Origin: Arthrobacter sp. Hiyo4
GTDB lineage: Bacteria; Actinomycetota; Actinomycetes; Actinomycetales; Micrococcaceae
NCBI GenBank assembly: GCA_002370555.1
Contig: AP014718.1
Span: 1,364,001 to 1,428,000 of the forward strand
Direction of reading: 5' to 3'
DNA: 64,000 nt
Shown: piece by piece, positions 23,114 to 32,865 of the stretch
How positions within the stretch are numbered: the stretch's first letter is position 1
Layout: every line of letters begins with the position of its first letter
Translations under genes and position numbers: made by a program
Notes under the pieces: generated by a model
Told to the model about the DNA's origin: nothing
Databases searched by the model: none
Seen by the model: only the letters and a program-made list of their open reading frames with translations

Positions 23114-24453
23114 ATGGCCTCTCAAAGAGGAGAGTCGCCCGGCACCGTGAAGACGCGGCGCAAGGGCATCGACAAGTCACACTACCTTTATATCGCCGTC
23201 ATCGCGGCGGTGATCCTGGGCGCCGTCGTGGGACTTATGTTCCCCGAGGTCGGCAAGTCCCTCAAACCCTTGGGCGACGGGTTTATCAAGCTCATCAAGA
23301 TGATGATCGCTCCGATCATCTTCTGCACCATCGTGCTCGGCATCGGTTCCATTGCCAAAGCGGCGACCGTCGGCAAGGTGGGCGGCCTGGCACTGGGCTA
23401 CTTCCTGGTCATGTCTACTTTTGCGCTGGGCATCGGCCTGGTGGTCGGTAACCTGATCCACCCGGGCGAAGGTCTGAAGCTGGCGCCCTACGACCCCAGC
23501 AAAAAGGCCGCCACGGACAGCACCGTGGACTTCCTCCTGGGTATCATTCCGGGCGACATCCCGGTGCTGCCGACTTTGCTTGCAGCGGTGCTGGTCGGTT
23601 TTGCCCTGCAGAAGATGGGTCCGCTGGGAACGCCCGTCCTCAAGGCCGTCGGTCACGGCCAGGCAGTAGTCTTCCGCATCCTCATCATGATCATGTGGCT
23701 CGCGCCCGTCGGAGCCTTTGGCGCAATCGCCAGCGTCGTCGGCGCCACCGGTGCCAAGGCCATCCTGAGCATGTTCACCCTCATGCTCGCCTTTTACATC
23801 ACGTGTGCATTGTTTATCGTCATCATCCTGGGCGGGCTGCTGCAAGTTGTGGCGGGCGTCAATATCTTCAGGCTGATGAAGTACTTGGCCCGTGAGTACC
23901 TCCTGATTTTCTCAACGTCGTCCTCCGAGTCGGCCCTGCCGCGCCTGATCGCCAAGATGGAGCACCTGGGTGTGTCCAAACCGGTCGTGGGCGTCACGGT
24001 ACCTACCGGCTACTCCTTCAACCTGGACGGCACGGCCATCTACCTCACCATGGCCTCCCTCTTCGTTGCCAACGCCATGGGTACGCCCCTGGACCTCGGC
24101 GCCCAGATTTCGCTGCTGATTTTCATGATTATTGCTTCCAAGGGGCGGCCGGCGTGACCGGCGCAGGTTTGGCAACGCTGGCTGCCGGACTCCAGGCCCA
24201 CAAGCCCGAGCTGCTGGGCGGCGTTGGAATCATTGTCGGCATCGACCGCTTTATGTCTGAAGCGCGGGCTCTGACGAACTTTACCGGTAACGCCGTGGCC
24301 ACGGTGCTCATTGGAACATGGATGAAGGAGATCGACGGTGAACAGGTTGAGCGTGTGCTCTCAGGCGACGAGCCGTTTGACGAGCAGACCATGATCGCCC
24401 ACCATCACGATGTTGCGGAAACGAAGACCGAGGCTGTTCGGGCCGCCGTCTAG
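23114..24453 (+). CDS. dctA: C4-dicarboxylate:cation symporter DctA
   Basis: Imports succinate, fumarate and malate with cations (DAACS family, 8 membrane segments plus two re-entrant hairpins). Signatures: IKLIKMMIAPIIFCTIVLGI, the serine-rich hairpin FSTSSSESALPRLIAKME, PTGYSFNLDGTAIYLTMA, and the substrate-binding VGIDRFMSEARALTNFTGN. A lost G in a GGGG run near 24143 breaks the frame before GAAGVTGAG. ATG 23114 with an AAGGAGA site is preferred to the upstream in-frame start at 23030. Length about 446, usual for DctA. Regulation by the divergent two-component system is inferred. Confidence 0.93.
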
Positions 24454-24490
24454 GCTCCAAGTATTATGGGCGTCCCGGCGCCGAAGAAGT

Positions 24491-24515
24491 GCCGTACAGG
24501 CCAAGCCTGTGCGGG
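24491..24515 (+). terminator. Possible dctA terminator hairpin
   Basis: GCCGTACAGGC pairs with GCCTGTGCGGGC (one mismatch and one G-U pair) around a short loop, 38 nt after the dctA stop. No strong T-tract. The rest of 24454-24694 shows no gene. Confidence 0.4.
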
Positions 24516-24694
24516 CGCTTCCCTTCGGTGGAAGAATCAACCTTAGACCTCAACCGGAACCTAAAGGCTCAGCGTCCGTGGAATGTCAAGTTCCGCCGGT
24601 TACCGTGTCGGGGCCTGTAGCCTTGGGAAGAAGAAGGAACGGCGCTGGGCATCAGCGGCAAGAAATCACCGTCATCGAAAGTGTGGATAGATAC

Positions 24695-25593
24695 GTGAGC
24701 AGCGAACAGGGTTCGGCAACTCTGGAGGGCACGGAACTCGATCTGGAAGACGCCGTGATGGGTCCCACCGGGCGCCCCACCGCGAATTCCCGGAACCCGC
24801 GCCGCTGTCCTCCCACGGTCCGGCGCGCGTCATTGCCATGGTTAACCAGAAGGGCGGCGTTGGTAAGACCACGTCCACCATCAACCTCGCCGCAGCCCTT
24901 GCAGAATACGGCCGCCGGGTCCTGCTGGTGGATTTTGATCCCCAGGGCGCGCTTTCTGCCGGCCTCGGCATCAACCCCCATGAACTTGACTTGACCGTCT
25001 ACAACGTGCTGATGGACCGCAAGGTGGACATCCGTGACGCCATCCACCATACGGGCGTGGAGAACGTTGACCTGCTGCCAGCGAACATAGACCTCTCCGC
25101 CGCCGAAGTCCAGCTAGTGAACGAGGTAGCCCGGGAGCAGGTTCTGGACCGGGCCCTGAAGAAAGTGGAAGACGATTACGACGTCGTTCTCATCGACTGC
25201 CAGCCCTCACTGGGCCTGCTGACAGTGAATGCTCTGACCGCCGCGCACGGCGTGATCATCCCGCTGATCTGCGAGTTCTTTGCCCTCCGCGCCGTTGCCC
25301 TCCTCGTAGAGACCATCGATAAAGTCCAGGACCGGCTCAACCCCCGTCTGCAGGTGGACGGCGTCCTGGCCACGATGTATGACGCCCGCACGCTGCACAG
25401 CCGCGAGGTCATCACCCGCCTGGTGGAGGCCTTCGGTGACAAGGTCTTCGAGACTGTCATCAAGCGCTCCATCAAGTTCGCCGATGCCACGGTCGCTGCT
25501 GAACCGATCACCACCTATGCGGGCAACCACATCGGCGCCGATGCCTACCGACGCCTGGCCAAAGAGCTGATTTCCCGCGGCGGCGCACCCTAG
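24695..25593 (+). CDS. ParA-family ATPase linked to scpAB
   Basis: A ParA/Soj-type P-loop ATPase. Deviant Walker A MVNQKGGVGKTTSTINLA, switch I region LLVDFDPQGALSAGLGI, Walker B VLIDCQPSLGLLTVNAL. Residues before the Walker box (from GTG 24695, SSEQGSATLEGTELDLEDA) are in another frame; a lost C near 24785 explains this. About 299 residues corrected. No parB or parS is nearby, so it is not the chromosomal parAB pair. A parA homologue directly before scpA-scpB is usual in actinobacteria (Rv1708-Rv1710), suggesting a role in chromosome organisation. Confidence 0.9.
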
Positions 25594-25600
25594 CCACGCC

Positions 25601-26413
25601 GTGGCCGAGTCCAAACCCGGCTTTGAAGTACGGCTGGCCAACTTCACTGGTCCCTTTGACCTCCTGCTTGGCCTCATCGCCAAGCACCAGCTGGACATTA
25701 CAGAGGTCGCCATTGCCACCGTCACTGATGAGTTCATCAAGTACATCAGGAAGCTCCGGAAGCTCGGCGAGGAATGGGCGCTGGATGAAGCCAGCGAATT
25801 CCTGGTCATCGCCGCCACCCTCCTGGATCTCAAGGCCGCAAGGCTCCTGCCCGCCGGTGAAGTCGAGGATGATGAGGACATCGCCCTGCTGGAAGCGCGG
25901 GACCTCCTTTTTGCGAGGCTTCTCCAGTACAAGGCGTTCAAACAGGTGGCAGCCCTGATGGCCGGAACCCTGGAACAGGAAGCCAGCCGGTTTCCGCGCC
26001 AGGTTGCCTTGGAGGAGCACTTCGCCGCTATGCTCCCGGACCTTGTGTGGAAGCACACGCCGGACCAGTTCGCCCGCCTGGCCGAGTCTGCCCTGAAGCC
26101 CAAGACGCCGCGGCCTACCGAGGTAGGGCTTGCCCACCTGCATGGCGGTACCGTCAGCGTCAAGGAACAGGCGGAGATCCTGGGGCTCCGGCTCCAGTTG
26201 GGAAAGCCCCTGACTTTCCGCGCGCTGATCGCCGACGCCGATTCCACGCTCGTAGTGGTGGCCAGGTTCCTCGCGTTGCTGGAGATGTTCCGGGACAGGG
26301 CAGTCTCCTTCGACCAGGTGTCGCCGCTGGGCGATCTCACCGTGCACTGGACGCTGGACGGCCGGGACTGGTCAACAGAAAACCTAAGCGAAGAATACGA
26401 GGAACTGTCGTGA
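25601..26413 (+). CDS. scpA: Segregation and condensation protein A (kleisin)
   Basis: Kleisin subunit that bridges SMC heads and binds ScpB. Reads FEVRLANFTGPFDLLLGLI at the N-terminus, the SMC-neck binding part of the family, then DEFIKYIRKLRKL and FLVIAATLLDLKAARLLP. The C-terminal winged helix includes LTFRALIADADSTLVVVARFLALLEM. Intact, 270 residues, GTG start at 25601, 8 nt after the ParA stop. The stop overlaps the scpB start (GTGA), so the two subunits are co-translated. Confidence 0.95.
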   Translation: MAESKPGFEVRLANFTGPFDLLLGLIAKHQLDITEVAIATVTDEFIKYIRKLRKLGEEWALDEASEFLVIAATLLDLKAARLLPAGEVEDDEDIALLEARDLLFARLLQYKAFKQVAALMAGTLEQEASRFPRQVALEEHFAAMLPDLVWKHTPDQFARLAESALKPKTPRPTEVGLAHLHGGTVSVKEQAEILGLRLQLGKPLTFRALIADADSTLVVVARFLALLEMFRDRAVSFDQVSPLGDLTVHWTLDGRDWSTENLSEEYEELS

Positions 26414-27071
26414 GCCAAGAACTTCCGGAGCCCGGGGTGGAGCCGGGCACGGACGTCCGGGATCTTCCCGGCGGTGCCAAGGCTGCGCTTGAGGCGGTCC
26501 TGATGGTCCTGGACCAACCGGCCAGCGTTACTGAGCTGGCCGCCGGGCTTAACCTGACCGTCGCCGTCGTCGAGCAGTTGCTGGCGGAACTGCAGCGGGA
26601 GTATAGCGGCTATACTGTTAAAGCCCCGGACATGGACCGTACCAGCGATGCTGGTTTCAGCGCCAGCCCCGGGGTTTCGAATTGCGGAACATCGCCGGTG
26701 GCTGGCGGATCTACTCCCGCGCAGACTTCGCCGAGATCGTCGGACGGTTTGTGCTTGAGGGTCAGACGGCCAGGCTCACGCAGGCGGCCTTGGAAACATT
26801 GGCTGTCATCGCGTACCGCCAACCTGTCTCCAGGGCCAGGGTGTCTGCAATTCGAGGAGTCAATGTCGATTCTGTCGTACGGACATTGACCCAGCGCGGG
26901 CTGATCGAAGATTCGGGACACGATCCCGAGTCGGGAGCCATCCTCTACCGGACCACGTCGTATTTCCTGGAACGGATGGGAATCGGCTCCGCAGCGGAAC
27001 TGCCCCAGCTCTCACCCCATCTTCCGGGGCTCGAGGGCATCGCGGAGTTCTACGACGCCGACAGAATGTAG
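26410..27071 (+). CDS. scpB: Segregation and condensation protein B
   Basis: Winged-helix partner of ScpA in the SMC complex. The N-terminal half (AALEAVLMVLDQPASVTELA) and C-terminal half (LTQAALETLAVIAYRQPVSR, then IRGVNVDSVVRTL) are clearly ScpB but in different frames. A lost C in the CCCCGGGG stretch near 26672 restores PRGFELRNIAGGWR across the joint. About 221 residues corrected. GTG 26410 overlaps the scpA stop. Confidence 0.93.
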
Positions 27072-27181
27072 GCGGGAAATCCTGCGTGCATACACGAATA
27101 TTCATAAGGGCAGATAATTTCTGCATGGCTGGCTAGGGTTGTTCTTGGACAACCAGCCGGCCAAATAACGAAGGACGGGTC

Positions 27182-28471
27182 ATGACACAGGCGGGACGCC
27201 AGGGTTCACCACGTAACAGTTCGGGACGTAACAGTTCAGAACGCAATGCCGGACAGGGCGGTGCCAGCCGCAATCCAGCCGCCAGCCGCAATCCGGCGCA
27301 GGGCGGCGCAAGCCGTAACCCTGCACAGGGCGGCAGCGGCCGCCCGAGCGCGGCGGGCGGCGGATTCCGCGCCGGCGCCGGCAAGCGTAACGCCGGATTC
27401 GGCGGCGGAGACCGCCCGTACAAGGCCCCTAGGCCGCGCGAGGAGCCATTTGTCGATCCCGGCGATGCTCCGGCAACGCCGCCGGCCGGCCGCGGTGCCT
27501 CCGATTGGAAGTCCGCCGGCAGCACATCGGCGCGCAAGCCTGCCGCCCGCAAGCCGGGCGCCAACAAGGCTCCCGGCACTCCGGGCGCGCTCAAGCCCAA
27601 GCCGCGCACCGGCCGGCCCGGGGCCGCGGCCTCACGCGCCTTCGGCAGCGAACGGTTTGGCCAGAACCTTGGGCCCGTCCGGAAGCCTGCCCGCAAGCGC
27701 GGACCCCGCGGTGACGTTCAGCAGTCGGAAATGCACGACGCCGACGGCACCCGACTGCAGAAGGTCATGGCCCAGGCCGGCGTGGCTTCGCGCCGCGTCT
27801 GCGAAGAGATGATCGCCGAAGGCCGGGTCGAGGTCGACGGCCAGGTTGTCACTGAGCTTGGTGTCCGCGTGGACCCCAAGACGGCAGTCATCCACGTTGA
27901 TGGCCTGCGCATCCAGCTGGATGAAAACCTCGTGTATATGGTCTTCAACAAGCCCAAGGGCGTGGTGTCCACCATGGAGGATCCCGATGGCCGTCCCTGC
28001 ATCAGCGATTTTGTGCGGAAGACCCACCTGGGCGAGCGCCTGTTCCACGTGGGCCGGCTGGACGTCGCCACCGAAGGCCTGCTGCTGCTGACGAACGACG
28101 GCGAACTGGCCAACCGGCTGACCCACCCGTCCTACGAGGTCCCCAAGACCTACCTGGTCCAAGTCCGCGGCCCGTTCCCGCAGGGAGTCGGCGCCCAGCT
28201 CCGGGAAGGTGTGGAACTTGAGGATGGCTTTGCCTCTGTCGACTCCTTCAAGCTGGTGGACTCCACTCCGGGCCATGTGCTGATCGAAGTGGTCCTGCAC
28301 TCCGGCAAGAACCGGATTGTCCGGCGCCTGTTCGACGCCGTCGGGTTCCCGGTCCTGCGCCTGGTGCGCGTCAAGGTGGGTCCCATCGGCCTGGGCGACC
28401 AGCGCCAGGGCAGCATCCGCAACCTTGGCAAGCAGGAAGTCGGCCACCTGCTGGCATCCGTAGGACTCTGA
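27182..28471 (+). CDS. rluB: rRNA pseudouridine synthase, RluB/RsuA family
   Basis: Isomerises a uridine in 23S (RluB) or 16S (RsuA) rRNA; the family cannot be split with certainty from sequence alone. About 185 N-terminal residues are low-complexity and Arg/Gly/Asn/Ala-rich, including repeated ASRNPAQGG units. An S4 domain follows (TRLQKVMAQAGVASRRVCEE), then the synthase core with NKPKGVVSTMEDP, the catalytic GRLDVATEGLLLLTNDGE and HSGKNRIVRRLFDAVG. Intact, 429 residues, ATG 27182 with a GAAGGA site. It lies between scpB and tyrA/cmk as in Rv1711. Confidence 0.92.
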   Translation: MTQAGRQGSPRNSSGRNSSERNAGQGGASRNPAASRNPAQGGASRNPAQGGSGRPSAAGGGFRAGAGKRNAGFGGGDRPYKAPRPREEPFVDPGDAPATPPAGRGASDWKSAGSTSARKPAARKPGANKAPGTPGALKPKPRTGRPGAAASRAFGSERFGQNLGPVRKPARKRGPRGDVQQSEMHDADGTRLQKVMAQAGVASRRVCEEMIAEGRVEVDGQVVTELGVRVDPKTAVIHVDGLRIQLDENLVYMVFNKPKGVVSTMEDPDGRPCISDFVRKTHLGERLFHVGRLDVATEGLLLLTNDGELANRLTHPSYEVPKTYLVQVRGPFPQGVGAQLREGVELEDGFASVDSFKLVDSTPGHVLIEVVLHSGKNRIVRRLFDAVGFPVLRLVRVKVGPIGLGDQRQGSIRNLGKQEVGHLLASVGL

Positions 28472-28474
28472 GGC

Positions 28475-29582
28475 ATGTCCGCATTTCGCTCCCACGGGCG
28501 GGGGCACCTCAATGGGCCGGTCATGGTGATTGGCACCGGCCTGCTCGGTGCCAGCATCGGGCTGGGCCTGCGTGGGCGCGGCGTGCCCGTGTTCCTGTCT
28601 GACCCGTCGCCGACCAACCAGGCGGTGGCCGTCGACATCGGCGCCGGCCAGCCCTGGACCAGCTGGGGGACGGGGCGCCCGAGCTTGTGGTGGTGGCAGC
28701 ACCGCCGGACGTGACCGCCGACGTCGTGGCCCGTGCGCTGGCCGACTACCCGGATTCCGTGGTGGTTGACATCGCCAGCGTCAAGGCCGCCATCCTGGCG
28801 GAGTTGGGCGGCCGCGGCGCGGACCTCGCCCGCTATGTGGGCACGCATCCGATGGCAGGGCGCGAAAAGTCCGGCCGGTTGCGGCCCGCGGCGAGCTCTT
28901 CACGTCCATGCCGTGGGTGGTTTGTCCGGGCCCGGAGTCATCCGCGGCTGCCGTGCAGACTGCGCGTTCCCTGGCCACGGACCTGGGAGCTGTGGTTTCC
29001 CAGTTCACTGCCGACGAACACGACGAAGCTGTGGCCCTGGTGTCGCACCTGCCCCAGATCATGTCCTCGCTGCTGGCCAGCCGGCTGCAGGGGACGCCGC
29101 TTCACGCGCTGTCCCTCGCCGGCAATGGCCTGCGGGACACCACGCGGATCGCCGCCAGCGATCCCACGCTGTGGGTCCAGATCCTGGGCGGCAACGCCGG
29201 GAAGGTCGTGGAGATCCTTTACGGGGTCCGCGAGGACCTGAACCGGCTCATCGGCACGCTCGAGGAACCGTTGGCGCCGGGCGCCAGGCTTGACCTGGCC
29301 CAGCTGATCAGCGAAGGCAATGCCGGGCAGGCCCGTATTCCGGGCAAGCACGGTGGCCCGCCGCAGGCCTACTCCTGGCTGACGGTGCTCGTGGATGACC
29401 GGCCGGGACAGATCGCGCAGCTCCTCACCGAAATCGGTGAGATCGGCGTGAACGTGGAGGACCTTCGGCTGGACCATTCCTCGGGCCAGAACGTGGGCAT
29501 GGTGGAACTGTCCGTGCTGCCGAACAAGCATGACCATCTGATCGAAGCACTCAACGACCGCGGATGGCGGGTATTGCAGTAA
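28475..29582 (+). CDS. tyrA: Prephenate dehydrogenase with ACT domain
   Basis: Oxidative decarboxylation of prephenate (or arogenate) in tyrosine synthesis. Nucleotide-binding motif VMVIGTGLLGASIGLGLRG, then VVVAAPPDVTADVVARAL, VGTHPMAGREKSG with the catalytic His region, SHLPQIMSSLLAS and GNGLRDTTRIAASDP. The C-terminal ACT domain (YSWLTVLVDDRPGQIAQLL) suggests feedback control. Breaks near 28665 and 28885 follow the one-base-lost pattern (frames 2, 1, 0). About 369 residues corrected. It begins 3 nt after rluB and its TAA overlaps the cmk ATG. Confidence 0.92.
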
Positions 29583-30294
29583 TGACACAGGAACTTCTTG
29601 ACACCCTTCCGGCCTTGCGCGTCGGCAGGCCTTTAGTGGTTGCCATCGACGGGCCTTCAGGCTCCGGCAAGTCCAGCGTGAGCAAGGAAGTGGCCCGTCG
29701 GCTGCACCTTGCCTACCTGGACACCGGCGCCATGTACCGGGCCCTGACCTGGTTCTGCGTCACCAGCGGAATTGACCTCAGTGACGCCGCTGCCGTGGAA
29801 CAGGCTTCCCGGGACCTGGTTCTGGAACTGAGCACCACAACGCGGGAGGAATACGTCCGCGTGAACGGCGCCGACGTCACGGACGCCATCCGTGAACCGG
29901 CAATTTCCTCGGCGGTCAGTGCGGTGGCAACCACCCTGGGTGCCCGGACCGAACTGATCCGCCGGCAGCGTGAGCTTATCGAAAAGCACCACCGCCGCAT
30001 CGTGGTGGAGGGTCGGGACATCACCACCGTCGTGGCCCGGGCGCGGAAGTCCGCATGCTGCTGACCGCCAGTGAGGAGGCCCGGCTTCGCCGCCGCGGCA
30101 TCCAGCTGGGCGGCACGCAGAATGCGGAGCAGCTCGCCGCCCAGGTCACCCACCGTGACGCCAAAGATTCCACGGTGGTGAACTTCACCCAGGCTGCCGA
30201 CGGTGTTGTCACCCTGGATTCTTCCGACCTGGACTTCGCCGAGACTGTGGACGCGGCGCTCGTGATCGTCACGAAGGTGCTTAACCGTGACTGA
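29582..30294 (+). CDS. cmk: Cytidylate kinase
   Basis: Phosphorylates CMP/dCMP with ATP. P-loop VVAIDGPSGSGKSSVSKEVA, then LAYLDTGAMYRALTW, the CMP-binding insert REPAISSAVSAVA, VVEGRDITTVVAPGAEV and the lid LTASEEARLRRRG. A lost C near 30040 (GCCCGGG) breaks the frame between VVA and GAEVRML. About 237 residues corrected. ATG 29582 overlaps the tyrA stop; its own stop overlaps the plsC start by 8 nt. Essential in most bacteria, so the break is almost certainly not real. Confidence 0.94.
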
Positions 30295-31003
30295 CCGCGG
30301 CGTGCGGCTTCCCTCCGGCCTGACTATGACCTGGAGCCGGCCCGTCGGCTGGCTCCTGGATCACGTGGTGTACCGGACGTCCGTCACTGGCCGGGATAAC
30401 GTGCCTACAGGCGGGCCGGTGATTTTTGCCGGCAACCACATCAGTTTCCTGGACGGGCCGGTGATGTTCGGTGCGTCGCCGCGTCCCATGCACATCCTGG
30501 TCAAGAAGGAGATGTTCAAGGGCTTGCTGGGTGGGGTCCTTCGGGCCTCCGGCCAGCTGCCGGTGGACCGCTCCGGGGACCGGGCAGCACTGCTGCTGGC
30601 CAAAAACATGCTCGACGCCGGCCGGTGCATCGGGATTCTTCCGGAAGGAACCCGGGGAGCGGCCAGGCTACAGGCATCAACAACGGGGTGGCCTGGCTGG
30701 CGCTGAACTCGGGCGCCCCGTCGTTCCCGTGGCCATCCTCGGCACCCGGACGGGCATCGAACACCTCGACACGGTACCCAGGCCGGGGCGGCGGTTCCAC
30801 GTCAGCTTCGGCAACGCACTGACCCTCGGCCGCAACCCCGGCGAAACGGGCCGTGCTTCAATGGACAGGGCGGGAATGGAAATCCGCGCTGCGCTTGCGG
30901 GGCACGTCCGGGAGACCATCCAACACAGTGGGCAGCCTTTGCCCCACGCGGATTTCCGCACGAACTTCACAGCAGTAGCCGGACGCCGGCAGATGACCAC
31001 TAA
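30287..31003 (+). CDS. 1-acyl-glycerol-3-phosphate acyltransferase (PlsC family)
   Basis: Adds the second acyl chain in phospholipid synthesis, or a related acyl transfer. The HX4D motif is in [14 protein letters not shown], followed by [22 protein letters not shown] and [13 protein letters not shown]. Start is GTG 30287 inside the end of cmk. Breaks near 30655 and 30715 (frames 2, 1, 0). After the second, the frame has no stop and runs straight into der. The end given is the nearest stop if one more base is lost, so the C-terminus is uncertain. Its place between cmk and der is usual in actinobacteria. Confidence 0.8.
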
Positions 31004-31013
31004 GGAAAGTGCA

Positions 31014-32564
31014 ATGAGCGATACGACTCAAACCTCCAGCCACTCCGGCGCCGGCGAAGATGAATACACGCCCACCGGCACGGACCAGGTGGCCGAGCGG
31101 CTGGCCGCCATCGACGACGACGAAGCGGAGATGCGTGCCGCGTCGCTCCGCGCCGGCTTGGACGACTACGAGCTCGACGAGGAAGACGCCGCCCTGCTGA
31201 GCGGGAACTACGACGACGAGGACTTTGACGGTCCGGTCAAGCTCGATCCCGTGCTTGCCATCATCGGCCGTCCCAACGTGGGCAAATCCACCCTGGTGAA
31301 CCGCATCCTGGGCCGCCGCGAAGCCGTGGTCGAGGATACTCCCGGCGTGACGCGGGACCGCGTGATGTACTCGGCACACTGGAACGGGCGCAACTTCACT
31401 TTGGTGGACACCGGCGGCTGGGAGCACGATGCCCGCGGCATCCACGCCCGCGTGGCCGAACAGGCCGAAATGGCCGTGGAACTGGCTGACGCCGTGCTCT
31501 TCGTCGTCGACTCCGCGGTGGGCGCCACCGCAACGGACGAGGGCGTTATGAAGATGCTCCGCCGCAGCAAGAAGCCGGTCATCATGGTGGCCAACAAGGT
31601 GGACGACTTCGCCCAGGAGGCGGACTCCGCCAGCCTGTGGGGCCTCGGCTTCGGCGAGCCATACCCCGTCTCGGCCCTGCACGGACGCGGCGTTGCCGAC
31701 CTCCTGGACCACGTGATGGACACCCTGCCGGAGTTCTCCACCATTGAGGGCCTGGAACGCTCGGGCGGCCCGCGCCGCATCGCACTGATCGGCCGCCCGA
31801 ACGTGGGCAAGTCCTCACTGCTGAACAAGCTGGCAGGGTCTGAGCGTGTAGTAGTGGACAACACCGCCGGCACCACGCGTGATCCGGTGGATGAGTTCAT
31901 TGAACTCGGCGACCGCACCTGGCGCTTTGTGGACACGGCAGGCATCCGCCGCCGCCAGCACATGGCGCAGGGCGCCGACTACTACGCCTCCCTCCGGACG
32001 CAGGCCGCGCTCGAAAAGGCGGAGGTCGCCGTCGTGCTTCTCGCGGTGGATGAGGTCCTCAGCGAGCAGGACGTCCGCATCCTGCAGCTGGCCATCGAGT
32101 CGGGCCGGGCCCTGGTGCTTGCCTTCAACAAGTGGGACCTGCTCGACGACGAACGCCGCACCTACCTGGAGCGCGAAATCGAGCAGGACCTGGCCCACGT
32201 GGCCTGGGCGCCGCGGGTCAACATCTCCGCCCTGACGGGCTGGCACAAGGACCGCCTGGTTCCCGCCCTGGACCTGGCCCTGGAGAACTGGGACAGGCGC
32301 ATCCCCACCGGTAAGCTCAACGCCTTCCTCGGCGAGCTTGTGGCGGCGCACCCGCACCCGGTCCGCGGAGGCAAGCAGCCGCGTATCCTGTACGGCACAC
32401 AGGCGTCCAGCCGGCCGCCGAAGTTTGTGCTGTTCACCACAGGGTTCCTGGACCCGGGCTACCGCCGTTTCATCACCCGCAGGCTCCGCGAAACGTTCGG
32501 TTTCGAGGGCACGCCCATCGAGGTCAACATGCGCGTCCGCGAAAAGCGCGGCAAGAAGCGTTAA
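31014..32564 (+). CDS. der: GTPase Der (EngA), ribosome biogenesis
   Basis: Essential GTPase for 50S subunit assembly. Two G domains in tandem: [29 protein letters not shown] and ANKVD in the first; [33 protein letters not shown] and NKWDLLDD in the second. The C-terminal KH-like domain ends [13 protein letters not shown]. An acidic extension of about 75 residues precedes the first G domain, common in actinobacteria. ATG 31014 is preceded by AAGGAA; an in-frame ATG at 30993 is an alternative. 516 residues, intact. Confidence 0.95.
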   Translation: MSDTTQTSSHSGAGEDEYTPTGTDQVAERLAAIDDDEAEMRAASLRAGLDDYELDEEDAALLSGNYDDEDFDGPVKLDPVLAIIGRPNVGKSTLVNRILGRREAVVEDTPGVTRDRVMYSAHWNGRNFTLVDTGGWEHDARGIHARVAEQAEMAVELADAVLFVVDSAVGATATDEGVMKMLRRSKKPVIMVANKVDDFAQEADSASLWGLGFGEPYPVSALHGRGVADLLDHVMDTLPEFSTIEGLERSGGPRRIALIGRPNVGKSSLLNKLAGSERVVVDNTAGTTRDPVDEFIELGDRTWRFVDTAGIRRRQHMAQGADYYASLRTQAALEKAEVAVVLLAVDEVLSEQDVRILQLAIESGRALVLAFNKWDLLDDERRTYLEREIEQDLAHVAWAPRVNISALTGWHKDRLVPALDLALENWDRRIPTGKLNAFLGELVAAHPHPVRGGKQPRILYGTQASSRPPKFVLFTTGFLDPGYRRFITRRLRETFGFEGTPIEVNMRVREKRGKKR

Positions 32565-32711
32565 TTAGGACACACCGGGGGCGTGCAGGCGGCAAAGTGT
32601 CACTTGCACCCTCCGGAATCGTGTAAGCTTTTCAAGGTGGTTCGGCCGGACTGCTGAGTTGAAATCCTGGCTAACATCAGGAGTAAACGCAGCGGAGAAC
32701 GGCGGAACTAA

Positions 32712-32787
<76 letters not shown>

Positions 32788-32788
32788 A

Positions 32789-32832
32789 AACGGAAGCGTC
32801 CCGGAGAATTTTCTCCGGGACGCTTCCGTTTT
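32789..32832. terminator. Strong terminator after tRNA-Pro
   Basis: A perfect 20-bp stem of AACGGAAGCGTCCCGGAGAA with its complement, ending in TTTT, starts 1 nt after the tRNA CCA. A and T runs on both sides make it suitable for both the tRNA and the convergent glycosylase gene. Confidence 0.9.
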
Positions 32833-32865
32833 GTGCCGTCCTTTTTGGACGTTTCGCGGCCTGGC

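Noticed and set aside
24695..25593. ParA as a plasmid or partition-island marker
   Set aside because: It is directly linked to scpA-scpB in the conserved chromosomal order; no parB, parS or replication gene.
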